A stretch of DNA of 64,000 nt from Mesorhizobium onobrychidis (lineage in GTDB: Bacteria; Pseudomonadota; Alphaproteobacteria; Rhizobiales; Rhizobiaceae). The stretch covers positions 620,001 through 684,000 of the forward strand of contig NZ_CP062229.1 in the NCBI RefSeq assembly GCF_024707545.1. The letters run 5' to 3'. Every line of letters begins with the position of its first letter. Positions within the stretch are counted from its first letter, which is position 1. Positions 37,787 to 47,305 of the stretch are shown here, one piece after another. The translations under genes and the position numbers were made by a program. The notes beneath the pieces were generated by a model. The model saw nothing but the letters and a program-made list of their open reading frames with translations, was not told the DNA's origin and ran no database searches.

Positions 37787-38857
37787 CTAGTTGCCCGCCA
37801 TCAACGCGTTCCACTTTTCGTTCGCCACCTCGAAGTTCTCCACCCAGAACTTGATGTTCTGCTGATAGCCAAGCTTCAGCTTGTCCGGCGTGTTGGTCAT
37901 GAACGCCGCGGTGACCTCGTCCACTTCGGGCTTCGCGTCCTTGTGGATCGGGGTATAGGAGGTGGTTTTTGCAAGCGTCTCCTGCGCGCTCTTGCGGAGA
38001 TAGGCGTTGATCAGCGTATGCGCCGCGTCGGGGCCCTTGACGCCCATCGGAATGGTCATCTGGTCCATCACGACCAGCCAATCCTGCCACGCCGGCGTGT
38101 ACGCCGCGCCGTTCTTGACCGCGGTCATGGCTCGTCCGGTCCACATCGCGATCATGTCGGCTTCGCCGGATTCGGCGAGCTGCTGGGAATCGGCGCCGGT
38201 CTTCCAGAAGATCGTGTCCGGACCGAGCGACTTCACCTTCTCGATAGCCTTGTCGATATCGGCCACCGTCATGTTTTCCACCGAGCCGCCGGCGGCGAGC
38301 AGCGCCTGCTCGATCATTCCGCCGGACAGATCGCCGCTGCCCTCCAGAGCGCGCGAGCCTGGAAACTTCTCGATGTCGAAGAAATCCCTCCAGCTCTTGG
38401 GCGGGTTATCCTTGTACTTTTCAGTGTTGTACATCAGCACCACGCCATAGTTCATGGCCGGCACACTGCATTCGCTGATCTGGCCTTCCGGAATGTTGGA
38501 CGTATCGATCTTCGAGAAGTCCAGCTTCTGGAACAGCTTGCCGCAATAGACGTAGGGCGGGAAATCGCCGGTATCGACAACGTCCCAAGTGACATTGCCG
38601 GACTCGACCTGCGCCTGCAGTTTCGAGATTTCGGTTGGCCCGTCGCTGAGCAGCGTCACACCTGATTTGTCGACGAACTCTTTTAGCGCGGCGATCTGAC
38701 CATCCTGATAAATGCCTCCATACGAGACGAAGGTAAGCGTCTTGCCCTTCAGCGAGCCCTCGGCCACCTCGCCCGCCACGGGCTTGCTCTGCGCAATTGC
38801 TGCGGTCGTGATCATCAGCAGCCCCAGCGCGGCCACCTGTCCAATCTTGGTCTTCAT
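37787..38857 (-). CDS. Polyamine-type periplasmic binding protein (PotD/PotF-like)
   Basis: A 356 aa exported protein: signal peptide KIGQVAALGLLMITTAAIAQ, then TLTFVSYGGIYQDGQIAAL, characteristic of the spermidine/putrescine-binding group. It would bind the amine in the periplasm and hand it to the permeases. It lies 29 bases behind the XRE regulator and in the same operon. Confidence 0.88.
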   Translation of the reverse strand: MKTKIGQVAALGLLMITTAAIAQSKPVAGEVAEGSLKGKTLTFVSYGGIYQDGQIAALKEFVDKSGVTLLSDGPTEISKLQAQVESGNVTWDVVDTGDFPPYVYCGKLFQKLDFSKIDTSNIPEGQISECSVPAMNYGVVLMYNTEKYKDNPPKSWRDFFDIEKFPGSRALEGSGDLSGGMIEQALLAAGGSVENMTVADIDKAIEKVKSLGPDTIFWKTGADSQQLAESGEADMIAMWTGRAMTAVKNGAAYTPAWQDWLVVMDQMTIPMGVKGPDAAHTLINAYLRKSAQETLAKTTSYTPIHKDAKPEVDEVTAAFMTNTPDKLKLGYQQNIKFWVENFEVANEKWNALMAGN

Positions 38858-38886
38858 ATTTTATCTCCCATTTGCGCGCACCCGCA

Positions 38887-39555
38887 TTACTTCGGTCCGC
38901 CCGGCTGCGAGCCTTGTCCGGGCGTGTATTGATTGAGTTCCGCCGCGCCGCTGGTCGGGGGCGCGATGATCCAGAGCACCTGCGCCGGCGTCTTGCCGAT
39001 GTTCTCCGTGCGATGCGGCGTCGAGGTTGCGTATTCGATGCTGTCGCCCTCGTTCATGACGAAGCGCTCGTCTGCCAGCGTCAGTTCGACTGTCCCCTTC
39101 AGGACGACGAACATCTCGTGCTTGCCGCCATGCGTGTAAGCGTCGTTGCCAGTCGAGCCGCCGACGTCGAAATCCCCCGAATAGACCTCGAATTCATGGA
39201 TCGGCCGCCGTGACAGCAACGTCTTTCGGCAACCGTGGCTGATTGGCAGCAGGGGGCGGTCGGCCCTGGTGAGCACCTTGTGGAATCCACCTTCGGTCTG
39301 CTCGAACAAGTCGTTGATGCCGAGATCCAACGCAGCCGCGATCCGCATCAGGGTGCTGGCGCTGGCTCCGCTCAGATTGCGCTCAAGCTGGCTGATGAAG
39401 CTCGCCGTCGTGCCGACCATGTCGGCCAGCTGGCGAAGCGAAATGCGTCGGGCTGTGCGAATGGCCTTGATCCGTCCGCCGACATGCTTGGCTTTGTCTG
39501 CTTCCGTCGCTGCCAGCGCGGCTACCTCCGGGGATGTCGCAGGGTCGACTTTCAC
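38887..39555 (-). CDS. XRE-cupin transcriptional regulator (PuuR-like)
   Basis: A 222 aa regulator with an N-terminal helix-turn-helix (about 27-82; RQLADMVGTTASFISQLERN is the DNA-binding part) and a C-terminal cupin sensor (KHEMFVVLKGTVELTL near 145). PuuR-type repressors control putrescine uptake and breakdown. It is the first gene of the importer-oxidase operon; the palindrome overlapping its own ribosome site suggests autoregulation. Confidence 0.9.
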   Translation of the reverse strand: MKVDPATSPEVAALAATEADKAKHVGGRIKAIRTARRISLRQLADMVGTTASFISQLERNLSGASASTLMRIAAALDLGINDLFEQTEGGFHKVLTRADRPLLPISHGCRKTLLSRRPIHEFEVYSGDFDVGGSTGNDAYTHGGKHEMFVVLKGTVELTLADERFVMNEGDSIEYATSTPHRTENIGKTPAQVLWIIAPPTSGAAELNQYTPGQGSQPGGPK

Positions 39556-39568
39556 CCAGTGCCTCCTT

Positions 39569-39589
39569 CACTTAACACCTTATTAAGTG
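39569..39589. promoter_or_regulatory. Operator CACTTAA-N7-TTAAGTG before the XRE-cupin gene
   Basis: A perfect inverted repeat with 7-bp arms and a 7-bp spacer, 14 bases upstream of the ATG and next to the GGAGGC ribosome site. Binding here could block both transcription and initiation of the whole amine operon. Confidence 0.6.
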
Positions 39590-39719
39590 ACATGTTGGAA
39601 CGCAAGCCATTTGTCGAGACCCGATCCTGGGCCGCTGGTGCAGCTGCGACGCGGGCGCTGCTCATCTCGCTGGCGGACTTGGCTACAGGGTTCCGGGCAG
39701 CTTCACGCAGGATTTCTGC

Positions 39720-40790
39720 TCAGGACGCGGCCAATCGGCCAAAACGGCTCGCGGCGGTCTCGGCCATCGCATCGGCGAGGCCCATCTCCCATTGCGTGCG
39801 GCAATAGGCGCGGAAATCGAAGCAGGGCAGGCCGGGGCTGACCTCGAACTCGATGAGATGGATGCTATCGTCGGCTTCGACCCGGAAATCGACGGAAAAC
39901 ACATCCCGCAGGCCAAGCCCGGTCATCAGGTTTTGCGCGATCCGTCGGATCCTTGCATCGGCTCCCGGCTGGCTGGCGGCAACCGGCAGCAGCACCGGCT
40001 CGGCATATGTTCCCGCCGCCTTGGCAGCCTCGCCGGTGTCGCCGTAAAGCGCCAGGCTGTCCGCCATGGTCTGGAAATCACCGCTAGAATCGACAAAGGC
40101 GATGCCGAGCGCCTCGACGCCGGTGTCCGGCTTGAGGCCGAGAAAACTCGCGCGCGCATTGCGCCCGGCGACATAGGTCTGCACGACGACATCGTCGCGA
40201 TAGGCGGCGAAAACGCGCCGGCTAAGCTCCAACGCATGGCCAAGATCGTTACAGCGTGAGTCTGGCCAGATGCCGATCTTGGCGCCGAGCCGGTTCGGCT
40301 TGACAAACCAGCCGGCTGGCGAAGCCGGTGGCTCGACCAGCCAATGACCGTCGCGGGCCAAACCGGATTGCGGCACCGGCAGGCCGAGTGCGCCGAGCAC
40401 GGCGCCGGAGCGGAATTTGTCCTGGCAGAGTGCAAACAGCGCATCATCGGCGCCGAGTGCCTTCAGGCCGTTCAGTCTTGCCAGAGCCGGCGCCGTACCG
40501 CCTCGGAAATAGGCGATGCCGTCGGTCAACGTCCACACCAGCGTCGTGTCCGGGCCCTCAACGGCAAGCACGCTTGCGGCATCGTCGAGTTCCACCGGCA
40601 CGAAGGACAGGCCGCGCGTCTGGCAGGCTGCCGCCAGCACGTCGAACTCAGGGGCGATGTCGGTCGACTGCGCCAGATAGGAGGCGATTTCGGCGGCGCG
40701 CGCCGGCACGTGGCCATCGGCGACCAGCCGGTCGAAGCAGGCCTTTTCAGGCTCGTAGACAAGGATCAGCTTCGGCTTGCGGCTTGACAT
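39720..40790 (-). CDS. ATP-grasp protein, D-alanine--D-alanine ligase-like
   Basis: A 356 aa ATP-grasp enzyme. WFVKPNRLGAKIGIW (about 180-194) is the ATP-binding lysine strand, VVVQTYVAGRNARASF near 220-235 the Glu/Val strand, and VDFRVEADDSIHLIEFEVSPG near 305-325 the metal-binding end; the usual Asn of E-x-N is replaced by EFEVSPG. The substrate is unknown. It stands alone between the amine operon and the galactose operon. The start at 40790 has no strong ribosome site, so other starts upstream are possible. Confidence 0.72.
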   Translation of the reverse strand: MSSRKPKLILVYEPEKACFDRLVADGHVPARAAEIASYLAQSTDIAPEFDVLAAACQTRGLSFVPVELDDAASVLAVEGPDTTLVWTLTDGIAYFRGGTAPALARLNGLKALGADDALFALCQDKFRSGAVLGALGLPVPQSGLARDGHWLVEPPASPAGWFVKPNRLGAKIGIWPDSRCNDLGHALELSRRVFAAYRDDVVVQTYVAGRNARASFLGLKPDTGVEALGIAFVDSSGDFQTMADSLALYGDTGEAAKAAGTYAEPVLLPVAASQPGADARIRRIAQNLMTGLGLRDVFSVDFRVEADDSIHLIEFEVSPGLPCFDFRAYCRTQWEMGLADAMAETAASRFGRLAAS

Positions 40791-40926
40791 GAGATGCACG
40801 ATCCCGGGGATGAACGGGTCCTGGCAGCGCGATTGCCTACCATCGCACGGCAGACGCATTCGGCTTTCGCGAAAACCGACGTCAGCTGGACGCCTGCACG
40901 ACAGTGCTGGCGCTATCTTCCTGTTT

Positions 40927-40968
40927 GACCGTGATCTTTTCCGAACCGAAGGTTCGGGATAATGGTCT
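40927..40968. repeat. Dispersed palindrome of the GATC/TTTTCC type
   Basis: gaccgtgatcttttccgaacc is mirrored by ggttcgggataatggtc around GAAG, an imperfect hairpin ending at the lactonase stop codon. It resembles 44222-44265 and 21155-21192 and may also act as the terminator of the leftward galactose operon. Confidence 0.55.
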
Positions 40969-41848
40969 AGGCGATCAGCACGCGCGGCTCGAAGCGGCCG
41001 TTGACCGGAATATCGAGCAGAAACGTCATGCCGGCTTGCGGATCCAGCAGGCGCTGTTTCTCATCCTTGCCCGACCAGGCAGAGGTGACCGCCAGCCAGT
41101 CGGCATCCCTGCCGACAAAGGCCGGGCAGGAGGGTTGCGTCACCGGCATCGCGACCGAACGGATGAGCTTGCCGTCAGGCGCGTAGGCTTCGATGACGCT
41201 GCCGCCCCAGCAGGCGTTCCACAGGACACCGTCGCGATCGAGCACCGAACCGTCGATATAGCCCTTGGCCTTGCGGTGATCGACGAAGATCTTCGGCTCT
41301 CCGGACGGCAGGCCGGTCGCCGGATCGCAGCCAACGCGCATCAACAGGCCGGTGCTGGTATCGGTGTAATAGGCGGCCGTTCCATCTTCGGAAAAGCAGA
41401 TCGAGTTCGACACGGTGATGTCCGAATAAAGCCGGCGCAACTCTCCCTTTAAGAACCAGTAGATCGAGCCGGCGGCCTTTTCCTCACCCTTGCCCATCGT
41501 GCCGATCCAGAAGGCGCCGCAGGGGTGGACGCGCGAATCGTTCGAGCGCGTCGTCGGATTGTCGGCCTCGATCGCCGTGTGCAGCGTCATTTTACCGGTC
41601 GCCACGTCGCGGACATGCAGGCCGGTTTCGGTGGCGATCAGCTGTCTTTTGTCGTCGATGATGGCGATGGCGCTGGCCATCTGGCCAAGCTCGTGGATTT
41701 TGACCGCACCGCCGGAAAGGCGCTTTTCCAAAAGCTGGCCGTTGACTATATCGAACCAGTAGAGCGTATCGGTGGCCGGGTCATAGCTCGGACCTTCCCC
41801 GAGCTGGCAGACATGGTCGGAAAAAACCGAAACGATGGCTTCCCTCAT
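40967..41848 (-). CDS. SMP-30/gluconolactonase family sugar lactonase
   Basis: A 293 aa six-bladed propeller lactonase. The metal-ligand Glu is in LGEGPSYD near 17, Asn in RSNDSRVHPCG near 102, and Asp in GYIDGSVLDRDG near 200. It would open galactono- or arabinono-lactone to the acid. The ATG overlaps the dgoA stop by 4 bases, so it is the last gene of the four-gene galactose-type operon. Confidence 0.88.
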   Translation of the reverse strand: MREAIVSVFSDHVCQLGEGPSYDPATDTLYWFDIVNGQLLEKRLSGGAVKIHELGQMASAIAIIDDKRQLIATETGLHVRDVATGKMTLHTAIEADNPTTRSNDSRVHPCGAFWIGTMGKGEEKAAGSIYWFLKGELRRLYSDITVSNSICFSEDGTAAYYTDTSTGLLMRVGCDPATGLPSGEPKIFVDHRKAKGYIDGSVLDRDGVLWNACWGGSVIEAYAPDGKLIRSVAMPVTQPSCPAFVGRDADWLAVTSAWSGKDEKQRLLDPQAGMTFLLDIPVNGRFEPRVLIA

Positions 41849-42486
41849 CTTGCCGCTCCAAACGCCGCATCCCAGGCCGCTGCAGCAGCGCGGGCCCGCA
41901 CGGCAACCTCGTCGACGCTCATACCAGGCTTGAACAGGCCGGAGCCGAGGCCGAAGACGCTGACGCCAGCCGCCTTGTAACCGGCAAAGTCCTTTTCCGA
42001 CACACCACCGACCGCGCCGACCAGCATATCGGAAGGCAAAACCGCGCGCATCGCCGCGATGCCGGCCGCGCCGAGCACGCTGGCCGGGAAGAATTTCAGC
42101 GCCGAGGCGCCGAGCCGGATGGCCTGAAATGCCTCGGTCGGCGTGAACACGCCCGGCATCGTCACCATGCCGTAATTCATGGCGCGGCCCATGACCTCGG
42201 CATCGATGTTGGGGCTGACCAGCAGCCGCCCGCCGGCCTTGTGCAAGCGATCGACATCGGCCGCGGTCAGCACAGTCCCGGCGCCGACCAGTGCCGTCGC
42301 CGGCAGCGCGTCAACAATCCTCGCGATCGAGGTAAACGGGTCCGGCGAATTGAGCGGCACTTCGATCGCTTCGATGCCGGCCTCGAAGATCGCCCGGCCA
42401 ATGGCCACCGCCTCGTCCGGCTTGAGGCCGCGCAAGATGGCGACAAGCCCGCGCCCGAGCTTCGGAAACGGTGCGGTCTCGGTCAT
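41845..42486 (-). CDS. dgoA: 2-dehydro-3-deoxy-6-phosphogalactonate aldolase
   Basis: A 213 aa KDPG/KDPGal-type aldolase splitting 2-keto-3-deoxy-6-phosphogalactonate into pyruvate and glyceraldehyde 3-phosphate. The catalytic Glu lies in AIEVPLNSP near 44 and the Schiff-base Lys in SALKFFPAS near 129. DgoA assignment rests on the dgoK neighbour; KDPG aldolase is the alternative. It overlaps both neighbours by 4 bases. Confidence 0.88.
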   Translation of the reverse strand: MTETAPFPKLGRGLVAILRGLKPDEAVAIGRAIFEAGIEAIEVPLNSPDPFTSIARIVDALPATALVGAGTVLTAADVDRLHKAGGRLLVSPNIDAEVMGRAMNYGMVTMPGVFTPTEAFQAIRLGASALKFFPASVLGAAGIAAMRAVLPSDMLVGAVGGVSEKDFAGYKAAGVSVFGLGSGLFKPGMSVDEVAVRARAAAAAWDAAFGAAR

Positions 42487-43442
42487 GCGGCAACTCCGCT
42501 TCCAGCAATCATGCCATTTTCGCGCGCCGCCTCGATCAGGCCGGTACGCACCGCCTCGTCGGCATCGACGGTCCGAACCGCAAGTCCAGCAAGGCCGAGC
42601 GCCTCAGTGTAGAGCGCGCCGAGCGCGCCGGAGGCAATCAGCACGACGGACGCCGTGCCTTTCCGGTAACGGCGGCTGGCCGAGGCGATCTCGCCGCCAA
42701 TCAGCAGGCCGGACAGGCAAGCAGCGGCATCGTCGGGCTTCAGGTCCTGCAGCAGGCCCGCGGCGCGGATCGAGAACAGTTTCGACGTGACATCGCCGCC
42801 GTCGGCCAGCGCTTGCTCGCACCAGCGCCGGAAAAATGGGTTGCCTGGTGCAACCGGCTTGGGCTCCTCGCCAAGCGAATGGCGCAGGATCGAATGCGCC
42901 GCCAGCACCGAAAACAGCTCGCCGGTCGGCCACGTGCCGAAACCGGCAACAACGCCGTCCTCGACCAGCACCCATTTCGAATGGGTCCCAGGCATGCAGA
43001 CGAGATGACGGCCTTTTGCCGGCAAGCCAGCGCCGGCAAGCTGCGTTTCCTCGCCGCGCATGACGTCAGGCGCGTCGGCCTGGCGCTGGGCCAGGCCCGG
43101 CACGATGCGGATGTCGCGGCGTTGGCCGGGGATGCGCGCAGCACCGGCAAGGATGGCGCCGATCGGCGCCGGCACGGTGACATAGGGCGCCTCGAGCCAG
43201 CCCTGGCGCGAGCCGGCCATGCCGCAGATGATGACGGGCATCGCTTCCGGCGCGCCCATCGCCGCCAGATGGCCTTCGAGGATGGTCGAAAAGCCGGCGG
43301 CTTGCGCGGTGATCAGCCCGTCATCGCCGCGACGCTCGGCAAGGATTTTTCCGGCGTCATCGACCAGCCAGACCCTGAGACGGGTCGTGCCCCAGTCGAC
43401 GGCGGCGACAGAAGGCGCCTTGCTCGGAAATCCTGGGCTCAC
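42483..43442 (-). CDS. dgoK: 2-dehydro-3-deoxygalactonokinase
   Basis: A 319 aa ASKHA-type kinase phosphorylating 2-keto-3-deoxygalactonate. The DgoK signature VDWGTTRLRVWL is at residues 13-24, CGMAGSRQGW near 71-80, and MPGTHSKWV near 150. The GTG start at 43442 overlaps the SDR stop as GTGA. It stands between the SDR and dgoA in the operon. Confidence 0.9.
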   Translation of the reverse strand: MSPGFPSKAPSVAAVDWGTTRLRVWLVDDAGKILAERRGDDGLITAQAAGFSTILEGHLAAMGAPEAMPVIICGMAGSRQGWLEAPYVTVPAPIGAILAGAARIPGQRRDIRIVPGLAQRQADAPDVMRGEETQLAGAGLPAKGRHLVCMPGTHSKWVLVEDGVVAGFGTWPTGELFSVLAAHSILRHSLGEEPKPVAPGNPFFRRWCEQALADGGDVTSKLFSIRAAGLLQDLKPDDAAACLSGLLIGGEIASASRRYRKGTASVVLIASGALGALYTEALGLAGLAVRTVDADEAVRTGLIEAARENGMIAGSGVAA

Positions 43443-44206
43443 AGGAAGCCCCCATCGACGATCAGCATCTGTGCGGTCAGCATCCGCGAAGCGTCCGACG
43501 CCAGGAACAGCACCGTCCCGACAATGTCTTCCGGCTGCATCACCCGTTTGATGCATTGCTTGGCAATATGGGCGGCGAGTGCCTGTTCGGTAACCCAGAG
43601 CTCCTTCTGCCGCTCTGTAATCACCCAGCCGGGTGCAATCGCATTGACGCGAATGCCGTCGGCGCCGAGCTTGCCGGCAAGCCCCTTGGTCAGGCCGACG
43701 ATGCCGGCCTTGGCGGCGGTATAGGCCGGCATGTCGGGGTGGTTGATCAGAAACGACGTCGACGTGAAGTTGATGATCGAGCCGCCGCCGGCGCGCTTCA
43801 TGCCTGGCGCTACCGCCTGTGCGGAGAAGAAATGCGGACGCAGGTTGACCGCCTGGTTGTTGTCCCAGAACTCCACGGTGACATCTTCCACCGCGTGGCG
43901 ATCGTCAAGTGCTGCATTGTTGACCAGCACGGTGACGTCGCCATGCGCTTCGGCCGCTTTGGCGGCCGAAGCACGCAGCGCCTCGATGTCGCGTATGTCC
44001 GTCTTGAGATAGAGGGGCCGCCGGCCGAGATCCTTCTCGATGCGGTCGGCCAGCGCCAGACTCGGGCGGTCGGCGATGTCGATGAAGGCGACCTTTGCCC
44101 CCTGGCGGGCAAAACCCTCGGTCAGCGCCGCGCCGATGCCGGAACCGCCGCCGGTGATCAGCACCGAAGCACCTTCAAGGTCGCCAAAGCGCGCCGATGG
44201 CATCAT
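43439..44206 (-). CDS. SDR oxidoreductase, probable D-galactose/L-arabinose-type 1-dehydrogenase
   Basis: A 255 aa short-chain dehydrogenase: VLITGGGSGIG near 15, NNAALDDRH near 100, catalytic Ser in INFTSTSF and YTAAKAG near 160, C-terminus DGGFL. It is the first gene of the operon with dgoK, dgoA and a lactonase, so oxidation of galactose (or a related aldose) to the lactone is the natural step; substrate not proven and the galactonate dehydratase is missing. AGGGAG precedes the Met-Met start; an earlier in-frame ATG at 44224 lies in a repeat. Confidence 0.8.
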   Translation of the reverse strand: MMPSARFGDLEGASVLITGGGSGIGAALTEGFARQGAKVAFIDIADRPSLALADRIEKDLGRRPLYLKTDIRDIEALRASAAKAAEAHGDVTVLVNNAALDDRHAVEDVTVEFWDNNQAVNLRPHFFSAQAVAPGMKRAGGGSIINFTSTSFLINHPDMPAYTAAKAGIVGLTKGLAGKLGADGIRVNAIAPGWVITERQKELWVTEQALAAHIAKQCIKRVMQPEDIVGTVLFLASDASRMLTAQMLIVDGGFL

Positions 44207-44221
44207 CTTTTTCTCCCTGAG

Positions 44222-44322
44222 CATGACCCCGAAAATCGGTTTCGATTTTCGGAAAGGATCATACGCAAAATCAAAGTGCTACAGCGTCCTTTGCGCGTCC
44301 AAAAGGACGCGCGGCGCTGTAG
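44222..44322. repeat. Rhizobiales-type dispersed palindromic repeat
   Basis: catgaccccgaaaatcgg-tttcgattttcggaaaggatc forms one hairpin, followed by CTACAGCG ... GCGCGTCC-aaaa-GGACGCGC ... CGCTGTAG as a second. The two-part element sits in the divergent gap between the galactose operon and gshB and may carry the promoter of either. This pattern is common in Rhizobiales genomes. Confidence 0.7.
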
Positions 44323-44602
44323 GCTCAGTCGGCGCGCATCCTAGCCAGCCCGGTCGGGGGAGCAAGGGAGAAAAACCGATTCCCGAGGCTTATGTCAGAC
44401 AAAAAGGCGATCACGCCCACTATGTGTCCTCGCAGCGGCGGCCGACCGATAAAGGCATCGAGCGCGCGCGTAGCCTCGCTTTGTCTGCAACTGACCGACA
44501 GACGCCCCGCTTGCAGCAGGCAATCCTCAAAATGTCGCGATTGGCAGATGACCGGCGAGGCTGTACAGGCAAGCAGCCAATCCGATCCGCCGGAGATCCG
44601 CC
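44323..44602. other. Divergent intergenic region before gshB
   Basis: No credible coding frame was recognised on either strand; small open frames here lack family features. It should carry the gshB promoter, but no clear -35/-10 pair was identified. Confidence 0.45.
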
Positions 44603-45544
44603 ATGCCTCTGAAAATCGCCGTCCAGATGGACCACATCTCCACCGTCTCGATTGCCGGCGACACGTCGTTTGCGCTGTCGCTGGAAGCGCAGCGGCGCGG
44701 CCATCAGCTGTTCCATTATACGCCCGATCGACTGTCGCTGCGCGGCGGCAAGGTGTTTGCCCGCATCGAGGCAATGCAAGTCCGCGACGAGAAGGGCAAT
44801 CACTATTCGCTCGGCGAAGAAGTCCGCACCGACCTGTCGGAGATGGACGTCGTCCTGCTCAGGCAGGATCCGCCGTTCGACATGAACTACATCACCACGA
44901 CGCACATACTCGAGCGCATCCATCCCAAGACGCTGGTCGTCAACGACCCGGCCTGGGTGCGCAACAGCCCGGAAAAGATCTTCGTCACTGAATTTCCCGA
45001 CCTGATGCCGGAAACCCTGATCACCAAGGACCCGCTGGAGGTCGCCGCCTTCCGCAAGGAGTTCGGCGACATCATCGTCAAGCCGCTCTACGGCAATGGC
45101 GGCGCCGGCATCTTCCACCTGCACGAGGCCGACCGCAACCTCGCCTCGCTGCTCGAAATGTTCGGCCAGATGTTCCGCGAACCCTACATCGTGCAGCGTT
45201 ATCTGAAGGAGGTGCGCGCTGGCGACAAGCGCATCATCCTGGTCGACGGCGAAGCGGTCGGTGCCATCAACCGGGTGCCGGCCGAGCATGATTCACGCTC
45301 CAACATGCATGTCGGCGGCCGCGCCGAAAAAACCGAATTGACGGAGCGCGAACGCGAGATCTGCGCCCGCATCGGCCCGTCGCTGAAAGAGCGCGGTTTT
45401 ATCCTCGTCGGCATCGACGTGATCGGCGACTACATGACCGAGATCAACGTGACGTCGCCGACCGGCGTGCGCGAGGTCCAGCGCTTCGGCGGCGCCGACA
45501 TCGCCAGCCTGTTCTGGGACGCCGTCGAGGGCAAACGCAAGTAG
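44603..45544 (+). CDS. gshB: Glutathione synthetase
   Basis: A 313 aa ATP-grasp enzyme joining gamma-glutamylcysteine and glycine to glutathione in the cytoplasm. [16 protein letters not shown] at the N-terminus, [13 protein letters not shown] near 87-99, [13 protein letters not shown] near 160-172 and the substrate-ATP end [14 protein letters not shown] near 278 are the GshB pattern. GGAG lies before the ATG. comM follows on the same strand after 183 bases with no gene. Confidence 0.96.
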   Translation: MPLKIAVQMDHISTVSIAGDTSFALSLEAQRRGHQLFHYTPDRLSLRGGKVFARIEAMQVRDEKGNHYSLGEEVRTDLSEMDVVLLRQDPPFDMNYITTTHILERIHPKTLVVNDPAWVRNSPEKIFVTEFPDLMPETLITKDPLEVAAFRKEFGDIIVKPLYGNGGAGIFHLHEADRNLASLLEMFGQMFREPYIVQRYLKEVRAGDKRIILVDGEAVGAINRVPAEHDSRSNMHVGGRAEKTELTEREREICARIGPSLKERGFILVGIDVIGDYMTEINVTSPTGVREVQRFGGADIASLFWDAVEGKRK

Positions 45545-45727
45545 CGCCTATGCTTGGCGGAACAGCGGTTTTCCGACCCGTAGCCGAACGCAACGCCATC
45601 AGAGCGTAGCGTTCAATTGTTCCCGTAATGTTCTTGCCTTCGCCCGAAATCTGTGGTTGTTTCCGGTGACGCCGTTCGCGGCATGATCGCATGGGCTTCG
45701 GGCGAGCCCATATCCGGGGGCAGAAAA

Positions 45728-47260
45728 ATGGTTGCGCGGGTCCGCACGGTGGCTTTCCAGGGCATCGAGGCCGTGCCGGTCGACGTGCAGGTGATGATCG
45801 CGCCGGGCAAGGTCAACATGCACATCGTCGGCCTCGGCGACAAGGCGGTGGCCGAAAGCCGCGAGCGGGTGCAGGCGGCGCTGCATGCGTCGGGCCTGTC
45901 GATGCCGTCGAAGAAGGTCACGGTCAATCTGGCGCCGGCCGACCTGCCCAAGGAAGGCAGCCACTACGATCTGCCGATCGCGCTTGGCCTGATGGCGGCG
46001 CTTGGCGCCATTCCGGGCGACATGCTGGCCGGCTATGTCGTGCTTGGCGAGCTGTCGCTCGATGGCACCATCGCCGCTGTGGCCGGCGCGCTGCCGGCGG
46101 CGATCGGCGCCAATGCCGAAGGCAAAGGCCTGATCTGCCCTTTCGCCTGCGGGCCGGAAGCGGCCTGGGCCGGCAAGGATTTCGATATCCTGGCGCCACG
46201 CAGCCTGATCGCCATCGCCAATCATTTTCGCGGCACGCAGGTTCTGTCGCGGCCGGAAGCCGGCATCCATGCCTCGGCGCGCGACCTGCCGGATCTTGCC
46301 GACATCAAGGGCCAGGAAACCGCCAAGCGGGCGCTGGAGGTGGCGGCGGCCGGCGGCCACAATCTGCTGATGGTCGGACCGCCGGGATCGGGCAAATCGA
46401 TGCTGGCGCAGCGGCTGCCGTCGATCCTGCCGCCACTGGCACCCAGGGAATTGCTCGAAGTCTCGATGATCGCCTCGGTGGCCGGCGAACTCGGCGAAGG
46501 AAAGCTGACCGACCGGCGGCCGTTCCGCGCGCCGCACCATTCGGCCTCGATGGCGGCGATGGTCGGCGGCGGCCTGCGCGTGCGGCCGGGCGAGGCCTCG
46601 CTTGCCCATCACGGCGTGCTGTTCCTCGACGAGTTTCCCGAATTCTCGCCGCAGGCGCTCGATGCGCTGCGCCAGCCGCTGGAGACCGGCGACTGCATGA
46701 TCGCCCGCGCCAATCATCGCGTCACCTATCCGGCGCGCATCCAGCTGGTCGCGGCGATGAACCCGTGCCGCTGCGGCATGGCCGGCGAGCCGGGCTATCG
46801 CTGCCTGCGCGGCGACCGTTGCCGCACCGACTATCAGGCGCGCATTTCCGGCCCGCTGCTCGACCGCATCGATCTCCGGATCGAGGTGCCGGCGGTCTCG
46901 GCCAGCGATCTGATCCGGCCGGACCGGGCAGAGAAGAGTGCCGCCGTGGCGCTGCGCGTGGCCCGCGCCCGGACGATCCAGCGTGAACGCTTCGAACGGC
47001 TCGGCGCGACCTCGGCCACCACCAACGCGCATTGCTCGCCCGCCGTCATCGAGGAGATCGCCATGCCGGATGCAGCAGGCCTGTCGCTGCTCAGGGATGC
47101 CAGCGAAAAACTCGGCTTTTCCGCACGGGCCTATCATCGGGTGCTGAAGGTGGCGCGGACGCTGGCCGATCTCGAGGCCAGCGAAACGGTCGGCCGCATC
47201 CATCTGGCCGAGGCAATTTCCTACCGCATGAGCTCGGAGCGAATGGCGCAGGCGGCGTAG
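45728..47260 (+). CDS. comM: ComM/YifB-type Mg-chelatase-like AAA+ ATPase
   Basis: A 510 aa protein: N-terminal ChlI-like Lon-fold domain (about 1-170; NLAPADLPKEGSHYDLPIAL), AAA+ core with Walker A GPPGSGKS near 218 and Walker B VLFLDEFPE near 300, a zinc-type NPCRCG...C...C cluster near 343-365, and a C-terminal Mg_chelatase_C domain. ComM is a bidirectional branch-migration helicase used in natural transformation. Start after CAGAAAA at 45728. Behind the stop lies a degenerate copy of part of its own sequence (47306-47448). Confidence 0.93.
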   Translation: MVARVRTVAFQGIEAVPVDVQVMIAPGKVNMHIVGLGDKAVAESRERVQAALHASGLSMPSKKVTVNLAPADLPKEGSHYDLPIALGLMAALGAIPGDMLAGYVVLGELSLDGTIAAVAGALPAAIGANAEGKGLICPFACGPEAAWAGKDFDILAPRSLIAIANHFRGTQVLSRPEAGIHASARDLPDLADIKGQETAKRALEVAAAGGHNLLMVGPPGSGKSMLAQRLPSILPPLAPRELLEVSMIASVAGELGEGKLTDRRPFRAPHHSASMAAMVGGGLRVRPGEASLAHHGVLFLDEFPEFSPQALDALRQPLETGDCMIARANHRVTYPARIQLVAAMNPCRCGMAGEPGYRCLRGDRCRTDYQARISGPLLDRIDLRIEVPAVSASDLIRPDRAEKSAAVALRVARARTIQRERFERLGATSATTNAHCSPAVIEEIAMPDAAGLSLLRDASEKLGFSARAYHRVLKVARTLADLEASETVGRIHLAEAISYRMSSERMAQAA

Positions 47261-47305
47261 AGTGCACCGGCCGGGAGCCGGAAAGCTTGACCGCGGGCCT
47301 CATCG

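Noticed and set aside
44323..44602. Small open frames upstream of gshB
   Set aside because: No ribosome site, start or family feature; the region is better read as a promoter region.
45599..47203. Minus-strand open frame opposite comM
   Set aside because: Shadow of comM; no recognisable protein sequence.
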